This document shows positions 38,959 to 47,011 of a stretch of DNA of 64,000 bases, in pieces. Position 1 is the first letter of the stretch. Every line of letters begins with the position of its first letter. The position numbers and the translations under genes were made by a program. The notes under the pieces were generated by a model, which searched no databases, was not told the origin of the DNA, and saw only the letters and a list, made by a program, of their open reading frames with translations. Source of the stretch: Herbaspirillum sp. (lineage in GTDB: Bacteria > Pseudomonadota > Gammaproteobacteria > Burkholderiales > Burkholderiaceae_D); assembly GCF_017744395.1 (NCBI RefSeq), contig NZ_JAGIBI010000001.1:310001-374000 (forward strand), in the 5' to 3' direction.

Positions 38959-39147
38959 ATGGAGATGGCAACTATCGCCAGCGGCGCGGCAACCGCCTGG
39001 CTGGCCAACAAGGCGGCGCAGTCCGTCGGGGTGGATCTGACCAAGGTCGCCAAGCGTGTAGCGGACGATGCGATCGACGCCGCCGGGACGGTTTTGCGCC
39101 TGCCGGCCAATATCAATATCGGCCGCATCATCAACACGATAGCCTAG
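38959..39147 (+). CDS. 62-residue protein, possible divergent YjfB-like paralogue
   Basis: This small helical protein starts MEMATIASGAATAWLANKAA and ends LPANINIGRIINTIA. The C-terminal 15 residues match those of the 62-residue protein at 39457 at 11 positions (LPANxNIGRxxNTxA). Both genes have the same TCAAGGAGTT ribosome site and each ends in its own terminator, so it is very probably expressed. A sigma-28-like -10 (GCCGTTAA, 38861-38868) lies upstream but without a proper -35. Function unknown; see the partner gene. Confidence 0.75.
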   Translation: MEMATIASGAATAWLANKAAQSVGVDLTKVAKRVADDAIDAAGTVLRLPANINIGRIINTIA

Positions 39148-39183
39148 GCAGCATGTGCGCAGCGGTTGGGTGCACGGATTTGG

Positions 39184-39212
39184 ATCGCATCCTCCGGGAT
39201 GCGATTTTTTTG
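39184..39212 (+). terminator. Intrinsic terminator of the first 62-residue gene
   Basis: ATCGCATCC (39184-39192), loop TCCG and GGATGCGAT (39197-39205) are followed by seven T residues, 36 bases after the stop. Confidence 0.9.
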
Positions 39213-39373
39213 TTTTCATTCCGCAAATTTTACGGGTGGGCGGCATGGGGGAGAGTGTCCGAAGGCAGCCGAAAATCTTGATGGGACGCAGATTTTTCTA
39301 TTGCTTCTTGATTAATTACGCGAATGCGCTATGAAAGAAATTCCCCTTATTCCTTTAAAATCATTGATTGATG

Positions 39374-39400
39374 TAAAGAAACGGGTTTGAATGCCGTTAT
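39374..39400 (+). promoter_or_regulatory. Flagellar sigma-28 (FliA) promoter upstream of the YjfB-like gene
   Basis: TAAAGAAA (39374-39381), an 11-base spacer and GCCGTTAT (39393-39400) fit the sigma-28 consensus TAAAGTTT-N11-GCCGATAA in element order and exact spacing, with the core TAAAG and GCCG intact. It lies 57 bases before the ATG at 39457, placing this gene in the late flagellar/chemotaxis regulon. Confidence 0.75.
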
Positions 39401-39456
39401 GCAGATACTGCCGGTTCCATTTAGCCGGCAGCGATCTTCCCATCAAGGAGTTGTTC

Positions 39457-39645
39457 ATGGATGTTTCGCAAATTGCTTCGCTGGCAACCAGCCTTGCCTC
39501 GGCGCAGACCTCCGATGCCGTCAACGTGCTGATGCTGAAGAAAGCGCTCAACACGCAAGCCGCCGCGGCCATCGGCGTGCTGCAGGCATTGCCGCCGCTT
39601 CCGGCCAATCCCAATATCGGCCGTAACGTGAATACGACCGCCTGA
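39457..39645 (+). CDS. YjfB-family putative motility protein
   Basis: The 62-residue protein starts MDVSQIASLATSLASAQTSDAVNVLMLKKALNTQAAA and ends LPANPNIGRNVNTTA. The N-terminal MD(V/I)xxIA...S and the central LKKAL/AxxxA helix fit the YjfB 'putative motility protein' family. Bacillus subtilis YjfB belongs to the motility sigma-D regulon. The sigma-28 promoter upstream and the chemoreceptor gene downstream agree. AAGGAG precedes the ATG. No signal peptide or membrane segment is present, and the molecular function is unknown. Confidence 0.82.
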   Translation: MDVSQIASLATSLASAQTSDAVNVLMLKKALNTQAAAAIGVLQALPPLPANPNIGRNVNTTA

Positions 39646-39667
39646 GCGGCAACTGCCGGGTTTTCAG

Positions 39668-39698
39668 AAATCGCAGCCTTCGGGCTGCGATTTTTTTT
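39668..39698 (+). terminator. Intrinsic terminator of the YjfB-like gene
   Basis: AAATCGCAGCC (39668-39678), loop TTCG and GGCTGCGATTT (39683-39693) are followed by T residues to 39698. Confidence 0.9.
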
Positions 39699-39737
39699 GA
39701 TTTACCGGGGGCTCGGCCCGCTGACCCCGGCAGCGGC

Positions 39738-41291
39738 TTAGCGCTGGTGCGACAGCCTGAAAATGCTCACCGAATTGCGCAGCGTGCCGGCCTGGTTCTG
39801 CAAGGAGGCGGCAGCTGCGGCGGCCTGTTCGACCAGGGCGGCGTTCTGCTGGGTCACTTCATCCATTTGCGCCACGGCGATGTTGACCTGGTCGATCCCC
39901 TCGGCCTGTTCGGTTGAAGCCGACGAGATCTCGCCCATGATGTCGGTCACGCGCTGGACGGCGCTGACGATCTCTTGCATGGTGGTGCCCGCGCGCTCGA
40001 CTTGCTCGGCGCCGACTTCGACTTGGGATACCGAGCTTTCGATCAGTTCCTTGATCTCCTTTGCCGCGACCGACGAGCGTTGCGCCAACGTGCGCACTTC
40101 CGTGGCCACCACGGCGAATCCCCGGCCCAGTTCGCCTGCGCGGGCTGCTTCCACGGCGGCGTTCAGGGCCAGGATATTGGTTTGGAAGGCGATACCTTCG
40201 ATGACGCCGACGATTTCCGAGATTTTCTTGGAGCTGGCCGACATCGCCTCCATCGTCGACACCACTTCGCCGACGGTCGCGCCACCGCGCACGGCGACTT
40301 CCGAGGCGTTGGCGGCCAGTTGGTTGGCAGTGCTGGCGTTATCGGCGTTTTGCTTGACGTTGGACGCCAGCTGCTCCATGGACGATGCTGTTTCCTCCAG
40401 CGAGGCCGCCTGTTGCTCGGTGCGCTGGGAAAGGTCGGTATTGCCCAATGCGATTTCCTGGGAACCGATGTTGATTTCCTCGACGCCCCGGTGCACCTGC
40501 GCAACCAGCTGCGCCAGGTTCTGCTGCATGCCGCGCAAGGCCGCCAGCAGCTTGCCGATTTCGTTATTGCTGGTCACCTCGATATTGGAGGTCAGGTCGC
40601 CCTGGGCAACCAGGCCGAGCTGGGCGACGGCATAGTCAAGCGGCTTCAGGACGACGCTCCTGAGCAGGTAAAGCACCGTCGCGGCGAGGATGAGGGCGAT
40701 GCCCAGGCATACCCACATGGCCCAGCGCATGGTCTGGAACTCCTGGCGACGGGCGTCCTGGGTCTGGCTGACCTTGTCTTTCTCGGTGTTCTGGTATTTC
40801 TCAAGCGCTTTGGAGAAACGGCCGCCGGCCTTGTCGATCTGCTCGATATTGAGCTTGTAATAAGCCTCGGCATCGCCGGATTTGAGCAACTGCTGGGCCT
40901 GGTCGAGCAGGCGGGCCAGGGCGCCGGCCGAATCGATCAGCTCGGTTCTGAGGGCCGCGTCGTCGGTGGGCAGGACAGGCAGGTTGCCGAATTGCTGCAC
41001 CTTGCCGAGCATCCGGTCATAGGTCGTCTTGATATTGTCGAAAAACCAGGATTCCGGCTGGATGTTTTTCATCAGGTTGGCATAAACCAGGGCGAAACCG
41101 GCGCGGGTACGGGCAGAGTCTTTATAGACATCGTTGATCAGGATGACCCGGCTCGATGTGTCATGCACGAAATCGGTCGATTCGTTCGAGCGCGTAAGCA
41201 GGGTGATCCCGGCGGCCAGGCTGGCGAGGATCAGCAGGGTAAAGACAGTGATGGCGGCGGTGATAGCGAATCGGACCGAAATATTTTTCAT
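39738..41291 (-). CDS. Methyl-accepting chemotaxis protein
   Basis: The 517-residue chemoreceptor has TM1 at about 9-31, a helical periplasmic sensor (about 32-187) and TM2 at about 188-210. HAMP follows, then the signalling domain with the tip [20 protein letters not shown]. It ends IFRLSHQR without a CheR-tethering pentapeptide. ATG 41291 (MKNISVRF) gives the usual short charged lead into TM1; in-frame upstream starts (to 41378) would add unlikely residues. It is convergent with the YjfB-like gene. Confidence 0.92.
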   Translation of the reverse strand: MKNISVRFAITAAITVFTLLILASLAAGITLLTRSNESTDFVHDTSSRVILINDVYKDSARTRAGFALVYANLMKNIQPESWFFDNIKTTYDRMLGKVQQFGNLPVLPTDDAALRTELIDSAGALARLLDQAQQLLKSGDAEAYYKLNIEQIDKAGGRFSKALEKYQNTEKDKVSQTQDARRQEFQTMRWAMWVCLGIALILAATVLYLLRSVVLKPLDYAVAQLGLVAQGDLTSNIEVTSNNEIGKLLAALRGMQQNLAQLVAQVHRGVEEINIGSQEIALGNTDLSQRTEQQAASLEETASSMEQLASNVKQNADNASTANQLAANASEVAVRGGATVGEVVSTMEAMSASSKKISEIVGVIEGIAFQTNILALNAAVEAARAGELGRGFAVVATEVRTLAQRSSVAAKEIKELIESSVSQVEVGAEQVERAGTTMQEIVSAVQRVTDIMGEISSASTEQAEGIDQVNIAVAQMDEVTQQNAALVEQAAAAAASLQNQAGTLRNSVSIFRLSHQR

Positions 41292-41483
41292 TTTTCTTGA
41301 GGTTGCAGGTTGCTGAACTGAAACAGGCATAAGGCCGGACGCATTTTCCCATATCGAATGAGGGAAAAGAGATTCCAATGGGACGGGAAGGGTTTGGCGG
41401 GCAAATCAGCAACACTCTTCAAGGCAAGGGCAATGGCTCCTGCCCGATCAAGGTTCCAGGCAGGCAGAAGGGTGATTGAAAGT

Positions 41484-41525
41484 AATAATTTATTGGTCAT
41501 TTTTAAAATTACACAATAAATTATT
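41484..41525. promoter_or_regulatory. 12-bp inverted repeat in the AT-rich region upstream of hipBA
   Basis: AATAATTTATTG (41484-41495) and its exact complement (41514-41525) are separated by 18 bases, in an A/T-rich patch between the divergent chemoreceptor gene and hipB (ATG 41604). A second small dyad TTGTT-TTG-AACAA follows at 41532-41544. HipB-type antitoxins bind paired palindromes in their own promoter, so this is a reasonable operator candidate. Confidence 0.45.
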
Positions 41526-41603
41526 TATTTCTTGTTTTGAACAATAATTTGGATAAAAATAAAGGAAATCTTCCCCCTGACCTTGAATATCGAGGCATAT
41601 CGT

Positions 41604-41903
41604 ATGGCAAGTATCCTGGACATTGGCGAGCAGGTCCGGCGCGCCCGCAAGGCCCGCAAATGGAGCGCGGCCGATCTTGCGCTGCGGGCCGGCATCCACC
41701 GCAATACCTTGCTGGCGCTGGAAACCGGCAAGGGCAATATCGAACTGGCCAAACTGCTGGCCATCTGCGGCGAACTGGAGCTGGCGCTGGAACTGGTGCC
41801 GCAGGCGGTGGCCGGGCTGCGGCGGGCCGATGCCGAAGCGGGCGGCGCCACTGAGTTGGCCGAGCGCCTGCATGCGCTGATGCGGGAACGGAGCCGTCCA
41901 TGA
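41604..41903 (+). CDS. hipB: HipB-type antitoxin, XRE-family DNA-binding protein
   Basis: The 99-residue protein has one XRE helix-turn-helix (about 7-60: IGEQVRRARKARKWSAADLALRAGIHRNTLLALETGKGNIELAKLLAICGEL). It should bind HipA and the operon promoter, neutralising the kinase and repressing transcription. ATG 41604 has GAGG upstream; a TTG seven codons earlier is less likely. The stop overlaps the hipA start (ATGA). Confidence 0.9.
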   Translation: MASILDIGEQVRRARKARKWSAADLALRAGIHRNTLLALETGKGNIELAKLLAICGELELALELVPQAVAGLRRADAEAGGATELAERLHALMRERSRP

Positions 41904-43216
41904 GCATGCTGCGTTCCCTGCGCATCCGCCTGGGGCGGAATGAAGTCGGCTCGCTGTTCGCGCTGGATGACGGACGCTGCTATTTCCGCTTCGACGACGC
42001 CTATGCCCTCGACAGCGGGCGCCCGGTGCTGTCGCAGCTTTACCTCGCAGCCAGCGAAGAGCGCACGATTGCCCAGTTGCTCGATCCGACGCTGGCGGTC
42101 AATCGCGGCGACGGCCGCGGCGGCTTGCCGCCGTTCTTCCAGAACCTGCTGCCCGAGGGCCAGTTGCGCAAGCACCTGGTACAGCGCGCGGGCCTGCCGC
42201 CGGACGATGAGTTCGGCCTGCTGGCCTATTGCGGCAAGGATTTGCCCGGCGACGTCTCGGCCGTGGCCGAGCAGCTCGACGACAAGCGCATGGGGCGCCT
42301 GCTCGGGCAGGGGCATGACAGCTACGAAATGAGTTCGGGGCAGTTGCCGGTGCCGGGCGGCGAATCCTTGTCCGGCGTACAGCCGAAGCTGGCGCTGGTG
42401 CAGGAGGGCGGCCGCTACGTGATGCGTTCCAAGGACCGGCAGGGCAGCCACTTCATCGCCAAGCTGCCGGCTACCGACTATCTCAACATGCCGCAGGTGG
42501 AATTCTCCTCGCTGACCCTGGCCGCCGCCGCCGGCGTCGACGTCTGCCGGTTTGCGCTGGAGCCGCTGTCGGCCATTGCCGACCATTTGCCGTTCGGCTT
42601 GCGCAACGACGCCAGCCGTTTTCTGCTGGTACACCGTTTCGACCGCGATGCGCCCATGCCGACCGGCCGCCGGCACATGGAAGACTTCGCCCAGGTCACC
42701 GGCACCGCGCCGGGCGCCAAATACGCAGGCACCTATGCCGCCATCGGCATGGTACTGAAAGAGCGCAGCGCGCGCGGCGTGGAAGACGTGTTCGAATTGC
42801 TGCGCCGGATCAAGGTCAACGAATTGCTGGGCAACTTCGACGCCCACCTGAAGAATTTCAGCCTGTTGTACCGCACCCCGCAACAGGCCGTGCTGTCTCC
42901 GGCCTATGACATCGTCGCCTATGCCGCCTACGTCGGCGGCAACGGCCATGCCCTGAATTTCGTGCCGGAGCAGAAGGGCAAGCAATTGCTCACGCCGGCC
43001 ATCCTGCGCCGGCTCGCCAACATCTGGAGCATCCCGGAACCCAAGCTGCAGGCGGTATTGGTGGAGACGGTGGAGCGCGCCATGACGCAATGGCCGGTGC
43101 TGATCGGGGAGCTGCCGTTTACCGGCGACCAGCGCGAAAAGCTGCTGGCGCATCTCGACGCCAATGCCAGCGTGGCCGCATGGCGGCGGCGCGCAGCGCG
43201 CAGGAGGCCGGCATGA
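41900..43216 (+). CDS. hipA: HipA-type serine/threonine kinase toxin
   Basis: HipA kinases phosphorylate a translation component (glutamyl-tRNA synthetase in E. coli), causing growth arrest and persistence. The 438-residue protein keeps the couple/HipA-N domain (about 1-115), the ATP-loop motif SGVQPKLAL (near 157), HRFDR (near 252), the catalytic loop NFDAHLKN (near 310-317) and the metal-binding PAYDIVAY (Asp near 336). All kinase residues appear intact. It overlaps hipB by 4 bases and the rluA-family gene by 4 bases. Confidence 0.92.
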   Translation: MSMLRSLRIRLGRNEVGSLFALDDGRCYFRFDDAYALDSGRPVLSQLYLAASEERTIAQLLDPTLAVNRGDGRGGLPPFFQNLLPEGQLRKHLVQRAGLPPDDEFGLLAYCGKDLPGDVSAVAEQLDDKRMGRLLGQGHDSYEMSSGQLPVPGGESLSGVQPKLALVQEGGRYVMRSKDRQGSHFIAKLPATDYLNMPQVEFSSLTLAAAAGVDVCRFALEPLSAIADHLPFGLRNDASRFLLVHRFDRDAPMPTGRRHMEDFAQVTGTAPGAKYAGTYAAIGMVLKERSARGVEDVFELLRRIKVNELLGNFDAHLKNFSLLYRTPQQAVLSPAYDIVAYAAYVGGNGHALNFVPEQKGKQLLTPAILRRLANIWSIPEPKLQAVLVETVERAMTQWPVLIGELPFTGDQREKLLAHLDANASVAAWRRRAARRRPA

Positions 43217-44112
43217 GGCCGACGCCGACCTTGCCGGTGCGAGACGGCCTGTCCCCGAGTTATCTGTGGCTGCAGCCGGGGCCGTGGGGCGACATGCTGT
43301 CTTTCCTCGCCGCGCGCTTTACCGCCGTCCCGCAGGAAGTGTGGCGCGAGCGCCTGCTGCGTGGCGAAGTGCGCAACCAGCGCGGCGAGGAGCTGCGGCC
43401 CGATTCTCCCTACCGCAGCGGCGACTGCATTTTCTACTACCGCGAACTGCCGCAAGGGGAACAACACATTCCGGTGGAGGAAAAGATCCTGCACATCGAC
43501 GACCACCTGCTGGTGGCTGACAAGCCGCATTTCCTGCCGGTGATCCCGACCGGCCGCTTCGTGCAGGAAACGCTGCTGGTGCGCCTGAAGAAGGCCACCG
43601 GTTTCGAAGACCTGGTGCCTATCCATCGGCTGGACCGTGAAACGGCCGGCGTGATCGTGTTCTCGCACAATCCGGGCAGCCGCGGCAAATACCAGTCGAT
43701 GTTCCAGCAGCGCTCCATGTTCAAGGTGTACGAAGCGATCGCGCCGCTGCGCGCCGATCTGGAGCTGCCGCGGGTGCACCGCAGCCGGGTGGAGGAAATC
43801 CCGGAGCAGTTCTTCAAGATGTACGAGGCGCCGGGCGAGCCGAACTCGGAAACCTATGTCTCGCTGATCGAGGCGCGCGGCGACCTGGGTTTGTATCGCC
43901 TGGAGCCGGTCACAGGCCGGCGCCACCAGTTGCGCGTGCACATGGCCTCGTTGGGCATCCCTATCGTCAACGACCTGTTCTATCCGGACGCGGTGCCGGT
44001 CGGCGTGGCCGACGACCTCGACAAGCCCTTGAAGCTGCTGGCGCGCTCATTGTTCTTCATGGATCCGTTGGATGGCAGCGAGCGCCATTTCCAAAGCGAG
44101 CGCACTCTCTGA
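43213..44112 (+). CDS. RluA-family RNA pseudouridine synthase
   Basis: The 299-residue protein has the RluA catalytic motif HRLDRETAGVIVF (Asp near 140), ADKPHFLPV upstream and GRRHQLRVHMASLG downstream, so it isomerises uridine to pseudouridine in an RNA. The target cannot be told. A strong AGGAGG precedes ATG 43213, which overlaps the hipA stop (ATGA). An RNA-modifying enzyme coupled to a HipA kinase is unusual. Confidence 0.92.
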   Translation: MRPTPTLPVRDGLSPSYLWLQPGPWGDMLSFLAARFTAVPQEVWRERLLRGEVRNQRGEELRPDSPYRSGDCIFYYRELPQGEQHIPVEEKILHIDDHLLVADKPHFLPVIPTGRFVQETLLVRLKKATGFEDLVPIHRLDRETAGVIVFSHNPGSRGKYQSMFQQRSMFKVYEAIAPLRADLELPRVHRSRVEEIPEQFFKMYEAPGEPNSETYVSLIEARGDLGLYRLEPVTGRRHQLRVHMASLGIPIVNDLFYPDAVPVGVADDLDKPLKLLARSLFFMDPLDGSERHFQSERTL

Positions 44113-44173
44113 ACGGCGATGCCGCTACAATCGCTGTCCGCAAGACCGTAATCCATCCGAGAGAGAGACATCC

Positions 44174-45466
44174 ATGACACTTGCATTCGCATTGCATAAG
44201 AAAAAAACACTGAAAATGCTTGCCGCCGCGCTGTTGGCGCTGGGCGCCCAATCCGCATTGGCCGCGCCGCAGGCCCCGTTCTACGACATGGCGCAGCAAG
44301 AGAAAGCCGGACTGATCGACACCATGCGCGACCTGGTCTCGATCGAGTCGGGCAGCAAGGACCTGGAAGGACTGGCCAGGATCGCCGCGCTGATCCGCGA
44401 CCGCCTGGCCGCGTTGGGCGGCAAGGTCGAGTTGCTGGACGCGCCCGAGGTCTACCGCATGGACGACACGCCGGAAAAGATTGGCCAGGTGGTGCATGCC
44501 GAGTTCAAGGGAACGGGCAAGCGCAAGATCATGCTGATCGCTCACATGGATACGGTGTATCTGCGCGGCATGCTGAAAGACCAGCCGTTCCGCGTCGACG
44601 GCAACAAGGCCTACGGCCTGGGCATCGCCGACGACAAGCAGGGCATCGCCACCATCCTGCACACTATCGCCATCCTGCAGAAGGCAGGCTTCAAGGACTA
44701 CGACACGCTGACCGTGCTGATCAACGGCGACGAGGAAATCAGCTCGCCGGGCGGGCGCAGCCTGCATACCAAATACGGCGCAGAGCAGGATGTGGTCCTG
44801 TCCTTCGAGGGCGGCGGCGCCGACGGCCAACTGCGCCTGGCCACCAGCGGCATCGGCGCGGCCTACCTGGATGTCGTCGGCAAGTCCTCGCACGCCGGCG
44901 CGGCGCCGGAGAAGGGTGTCAACGCGCTGTACGAGCTGTCGCATCAGTTGCTGCAACTGGACAAGTTGTCCCAGCCCGAGCGCGGCCTGAAGCTGAACTG
45001 GACCGTGGCCCAGGCCGGCACCAACCGCAACGTCATACCGGCCACCGCCAGCGCGCAAGCCGATGCGCGGGCGCTCAAGGTGAGCGACTTCGAGCAGCTG
45101 CAGCAGCGCCTCAACGACGGCATCAGGAAGCAGATGATCCCCGAGGCCAAGGTCAGCGTGAAGTTCGAGATGCGCCGCCCGCCGCTGGAAGCCACGCCGG
45201 CTTCGCGCAAGGTATCGGCGTATGCGCGCGGCATCTATGAAGAAATCGGTCTGCCGCTGAAGGTCGCGGAAGTCGCCACCGGCGGCGGCACGGATGCGGC
45301 CTTCGCCGCGCTGAAGAGCAAAGGCGCAGTGATAGAGGGGATGGGCCTGAGCGGTTTCGGCGCGCATTCCAACGATGCCGAATACGTGCTGCTCGACACC
45401 ATCGTGCCGCGCCTGTACCTGACCACGCGCCTGATCATGGATGTGGCGCAGGACAAGGTGAAATAA
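44174..45466 (+). CDS. Exported M20-family metallopeptidase, glutamate carboxypeptidase-like
   Basis: The 430-residue zinc peptidase has a signal peptide (to about residue 30, ending SALA-AP), so it is periplasmic. The metal and catalytic residues are visible: His and Asp in IAHMDTVY, Asp in LGIADDKQG, Glu-Glu in INGDEEISSPGG, and His in GAHSNDAEYV. The dimerisation domain with SSHAGAAPEKGVNALYEL lies between. It resembles carboxypeptidase G2, which removes C-terminal glutamate from folates; the real substrate is unknown. It ends at a strong terminator. Confidence 0.9.
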   Translation: MTLAFALHKKKTLKMLAAALLALGAQSALAAPQAPFYDMAQQEKAGLIDTMRDLVSIESGSKDLEGLARIAALIRDRLAALGGKVELLDAPEVYRMDDTPEKIGQVVHAEFKGTGKRKIMLIAHMDTVYLRGMLKDQPFRVDGNKAYGLGIADDKQGIATILHTIAILQKAGFKDYDTLTVLINGDEEISSPGGRSLHTKYGAEQDVVLSFEGGGADGQLRLATSGIGAAYLDVVGKSSHAGAAPEKGVNALYELSHQLLQLDKLSQPERGLKLNWTVAQAGTNRNVIPATASAQADARALKVSDFEQLQQRLNDGIRKQMIPEAKVSVKFEMRRPPLEATPASRKVSAYARGIYEEIGLPLKVAEVATGGGTDAAFAALKSKGAVIEGMGLSGFGAHSNDAEYVLLDTIVPRLYLTTRLIMDVAQDKVK

Positions 45467-45489
45467 GCAGGAAGAAATAAAGCAGGACA

Positions 45490-45522
45490 GGCGGCGGCCC
45501 CGGCGACGGGCCGCCGTTTTTT
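45490..45522 (+). terminator. Intrinsic terminator of the M20 peptidase gene
   Basis: CGGCGGCCC pairs with GGGCCGCCG (45508-45516), followed by TTTTTT, between the convergent peptidase and brnA genes. Confidence 0.85.
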
Positions 45523-45523
45523 G

Positions 45524-45808
45524 TCAGTGCTGGTGCTCCTGGCGCCACTGGCGCAATGCATCGTTCATGCGGGTCTGCCAGCCGTCGCCATCTTTCTTGA
45601 ACGCGGCAATGATATCTTCATCGAAACGCATGGTGACCTGCACCTTCTTACCGCTGCCGGCAGGCCGGCCCCGTGGCCGTACCGGTTGCAGATTCTCCAA
45701 TTGGGCATCGGTCAGCGGTGGCGCATCAGGGTCGTTCAACGCCGCCGCCGTAATTTCGGCATCTTCTTGATCCGTCACCCGGATCGTTCCGGCTTTAAGC
45801 TTTGGCAT
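45524..45808 (-). CDS. brnA: BrnA-family antitoxin
   Basis: The 94-residue protein has a variable N-terminus and a C-terminal ribbon-helix-helix-like domain (KVQVTMRFDEDIIAAFKKDGDGWQTRMNDALRQW). This is typical of BrnA, which binds BrnT and represses the operon. ATG 45808 overlaps the end of brnT by 14 bases; in-frame codons further upstream lie inside brnT. Toxin-first order is the norm for brnTA. Confidence 0.9.
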   Translation of the reverse strand: MPKLKAGTIRVTDQEDAEITAAALNDPDAPPLTDAQLENLQPVRPRGRPAGSGKKVQVTMRFDEDIIAAFKKDGDGWQTRMNDALRQWRQEHQH

Positions 45809-46061
45809 AACGGTTTTCCTCACGTCGGTTTGCTTTGCGCAGGCTGATAATCCGGCGCCTGTCATCGCGATCAACATACACGACGACAAACAGGCGCAGC
45901 CCGATGTAGCCGATGCCGATCATCCGTTCTTCGCCATACGTCTGTCGGGTATCGGGCACCGCATACAGCGTATCCCATTCGATTCTGGTGGCGGCAGCTA
46001 GCGATATCCCATGCTTGGCAAGATTGATGGCGTCTTTGGCTGGATTGAAAGCGATCCTCAT
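45795..46061 (-). CDS. brnT: BrnT-family ribonuclease toxin
   Basis: The 88-residue protein matches the BrnT family: N-terminal FNPAKDAINLAKHGISLAAA, central TYGEERMIGIGYIGLRLFVVVYVDRDD and the catalytic C-terminal RRIISLRKANRREENRYAKA. BrnT is a RelE-like RNase that stops translation. Catalytic Arg and Glu residues of the C-terminal motif are intact, so it is probably active. It is the first gene of the toxin-antitoxin operon. Confidence 0.93.
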   Translation of the reverse strand: MRIAFNPAKDAINLAKHGISLAAATRIEWDTLYAVPDTRQTYGEERMIGIGYIGLRLFVVVYVDRDDRRRIISLRKANRREENRYAKA

Positions 46062-46105
46062 GTGATGAATTTGATTACAAACTCATCGCATGTACAAAGC
46101 TTTAT

Positions 46106-46143
46106 TGTAGCTACATTTATTATTTTACGGTATATCGTAATGC
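46106..46143. promoter_or_regulatory. Palindromes upstream of brnTA
   Basis: A perfect TGTAGCTACA (46106-46115) and a near-perfect ACGGTATATCGT (46127-46138) lie 45-80 bases upstream of the minus-strand brnT start, in an AT-rich gap. BrnA is known to autoregulate its operon, and these are the natural operator candidates. Confidence 0.4.
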
Positions 46144-46188
46144 AGCCTGTTTTTTCTCAAAATGATTGAGATGATCTCGCCCCGGCGC

Positions 46189-46857
46189 TCAGGCCGCCGA
46201 CTTCAACTGGTGCAGCGACGCCACCAGGTCGGCGAAGCGCTGCCCCTGGATCATGATGTGGTCGCGCAGCACTTCCATGGTTTTTTCCTCATTGCCGGCA
46301 ATGATCGCGTCGACCGCGGCGCCATGTTCGTCGAAGGACATCTTCAGTCGGTCGCGCACCCGTAACTGCAGGCGGCGGTAGGGGCGCAGGCGGCGGTGCA
46401 GGGCGCGCGCCTGTTCGGCCAGGAAGGTGTTGTGGCTGCCGGCGTAGATGTGGTCGTGGAAGACCTCGTTCAGGTAGAAGTAGGCGTCGGGGTCCGAGGC
46501 GTCGCGCGCGGCCTGGCAGGCCTGGTGCGCGGCCAGCAGGTCGGCGTGTTCGGCCGGCGTCATGCGGCGCGCCGCCAGGCGGCCGCACATGGCTTCGAAC
46601 TCGGCCATCACCTCGAACATTTCAATCAGTTGCTGCGGGCCGATCTCGGCCACGATGGCGCCGCGCCGCGGCCGCATCTCGACGATGCCCATCGAGGCCA
46701 GCTGGATCAGCGCTTCGCGGATGGGGGTGCGCGATACCCCGAACTCCTCGGCCAGCGAGGTCTCGTCCAGGTGCTGTCCCGGCACCAGCTTGCCTACGGC
46801 GATCAGTTCCTCGATCGATTCACGCAGGGTTTCAGAACGTTTTTTGGCGGGTTCCAT
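46189..46857 (-). CDS. GntR-family (FCD-type) regulator, probably of the malonate/TRAP operon
   Basis: The 222-residue protein has an N-terminal GntR winged helix (about 10-72: LRESIEELIAVGKLVPGQHLDETSLAEEFGVSRTPIREALIQLASMGIVEMRPRRGA) and a C-terminal helical FCD domain with metal-binding His residues (for example FHDHIYAGSHN). ATG 46857 has AAAGGA nine bases upstream; long upstream in-frame extension is spurious. It is divergent from the TRAP-mdc genes. A GntR regulator of malonate genes has a precedent in Rhizobium MatR. Confidence 0.9.
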   Translation of the reverse strand: MEPAKKRSETLRESIEELIAVGKLVPGQHLDETSLAEEFGVSRTPIREALIQLASMGIVEMRPRRGAIVAEIGPQQLIEMFEVMAEFEAMCGRLAARRMTPAEHADLLAAHQACQAARDASDPDAYFYLNEVFHDHIYAGSHNTFLAEQARALHRRLRPYRRLQLRVRDRLKMSFDEHGAAVDAIIAGNEEKTMEVLRDHIMIQGQRFADLVASLHQLKSAA

Positions 46858-46883
46858 CTTGAAATCCTTTTCGTCAGGCCAGG

Positions 46884-46957
46884 ATTGTATGCAAGACAAT
46901 ATTTTAAATTGGATTGGTACTTGACAATGTATGCCTTTTGGAAGAAATTGTATACAC
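46884..46957. promoter_or_regulatory. Divergent control region with three TGTAT(G/A)C sites and a TTGACA element
   Basis: TGTATGC occurs at 46886-46892 (within ATTGT-N7-ACAAT) and 46928-46934, and TGTATAC at 46949-46955 (within the palindrome TGTATACA). The spacing and palindromy fit GntR/FCD operators. A perfect -35 TTGACA (46921-46926) points at the TRAP operon, but no good -10 lies 17 bases on. Confidence 0.55.
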
Positions 46958-47011
46958 GATGAGATCATAAAAACACACGCAGCATCCATCAATCCTTGGA
47001 GGAGACTCAAA

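Noticed and set aside
39312-39614. 100-codon minus-strand frame opposite the YjfB-like gene
   Set aside because: The plus strand has a promoter, ribosome site, family match and terminator; the minus frame is a shadow.
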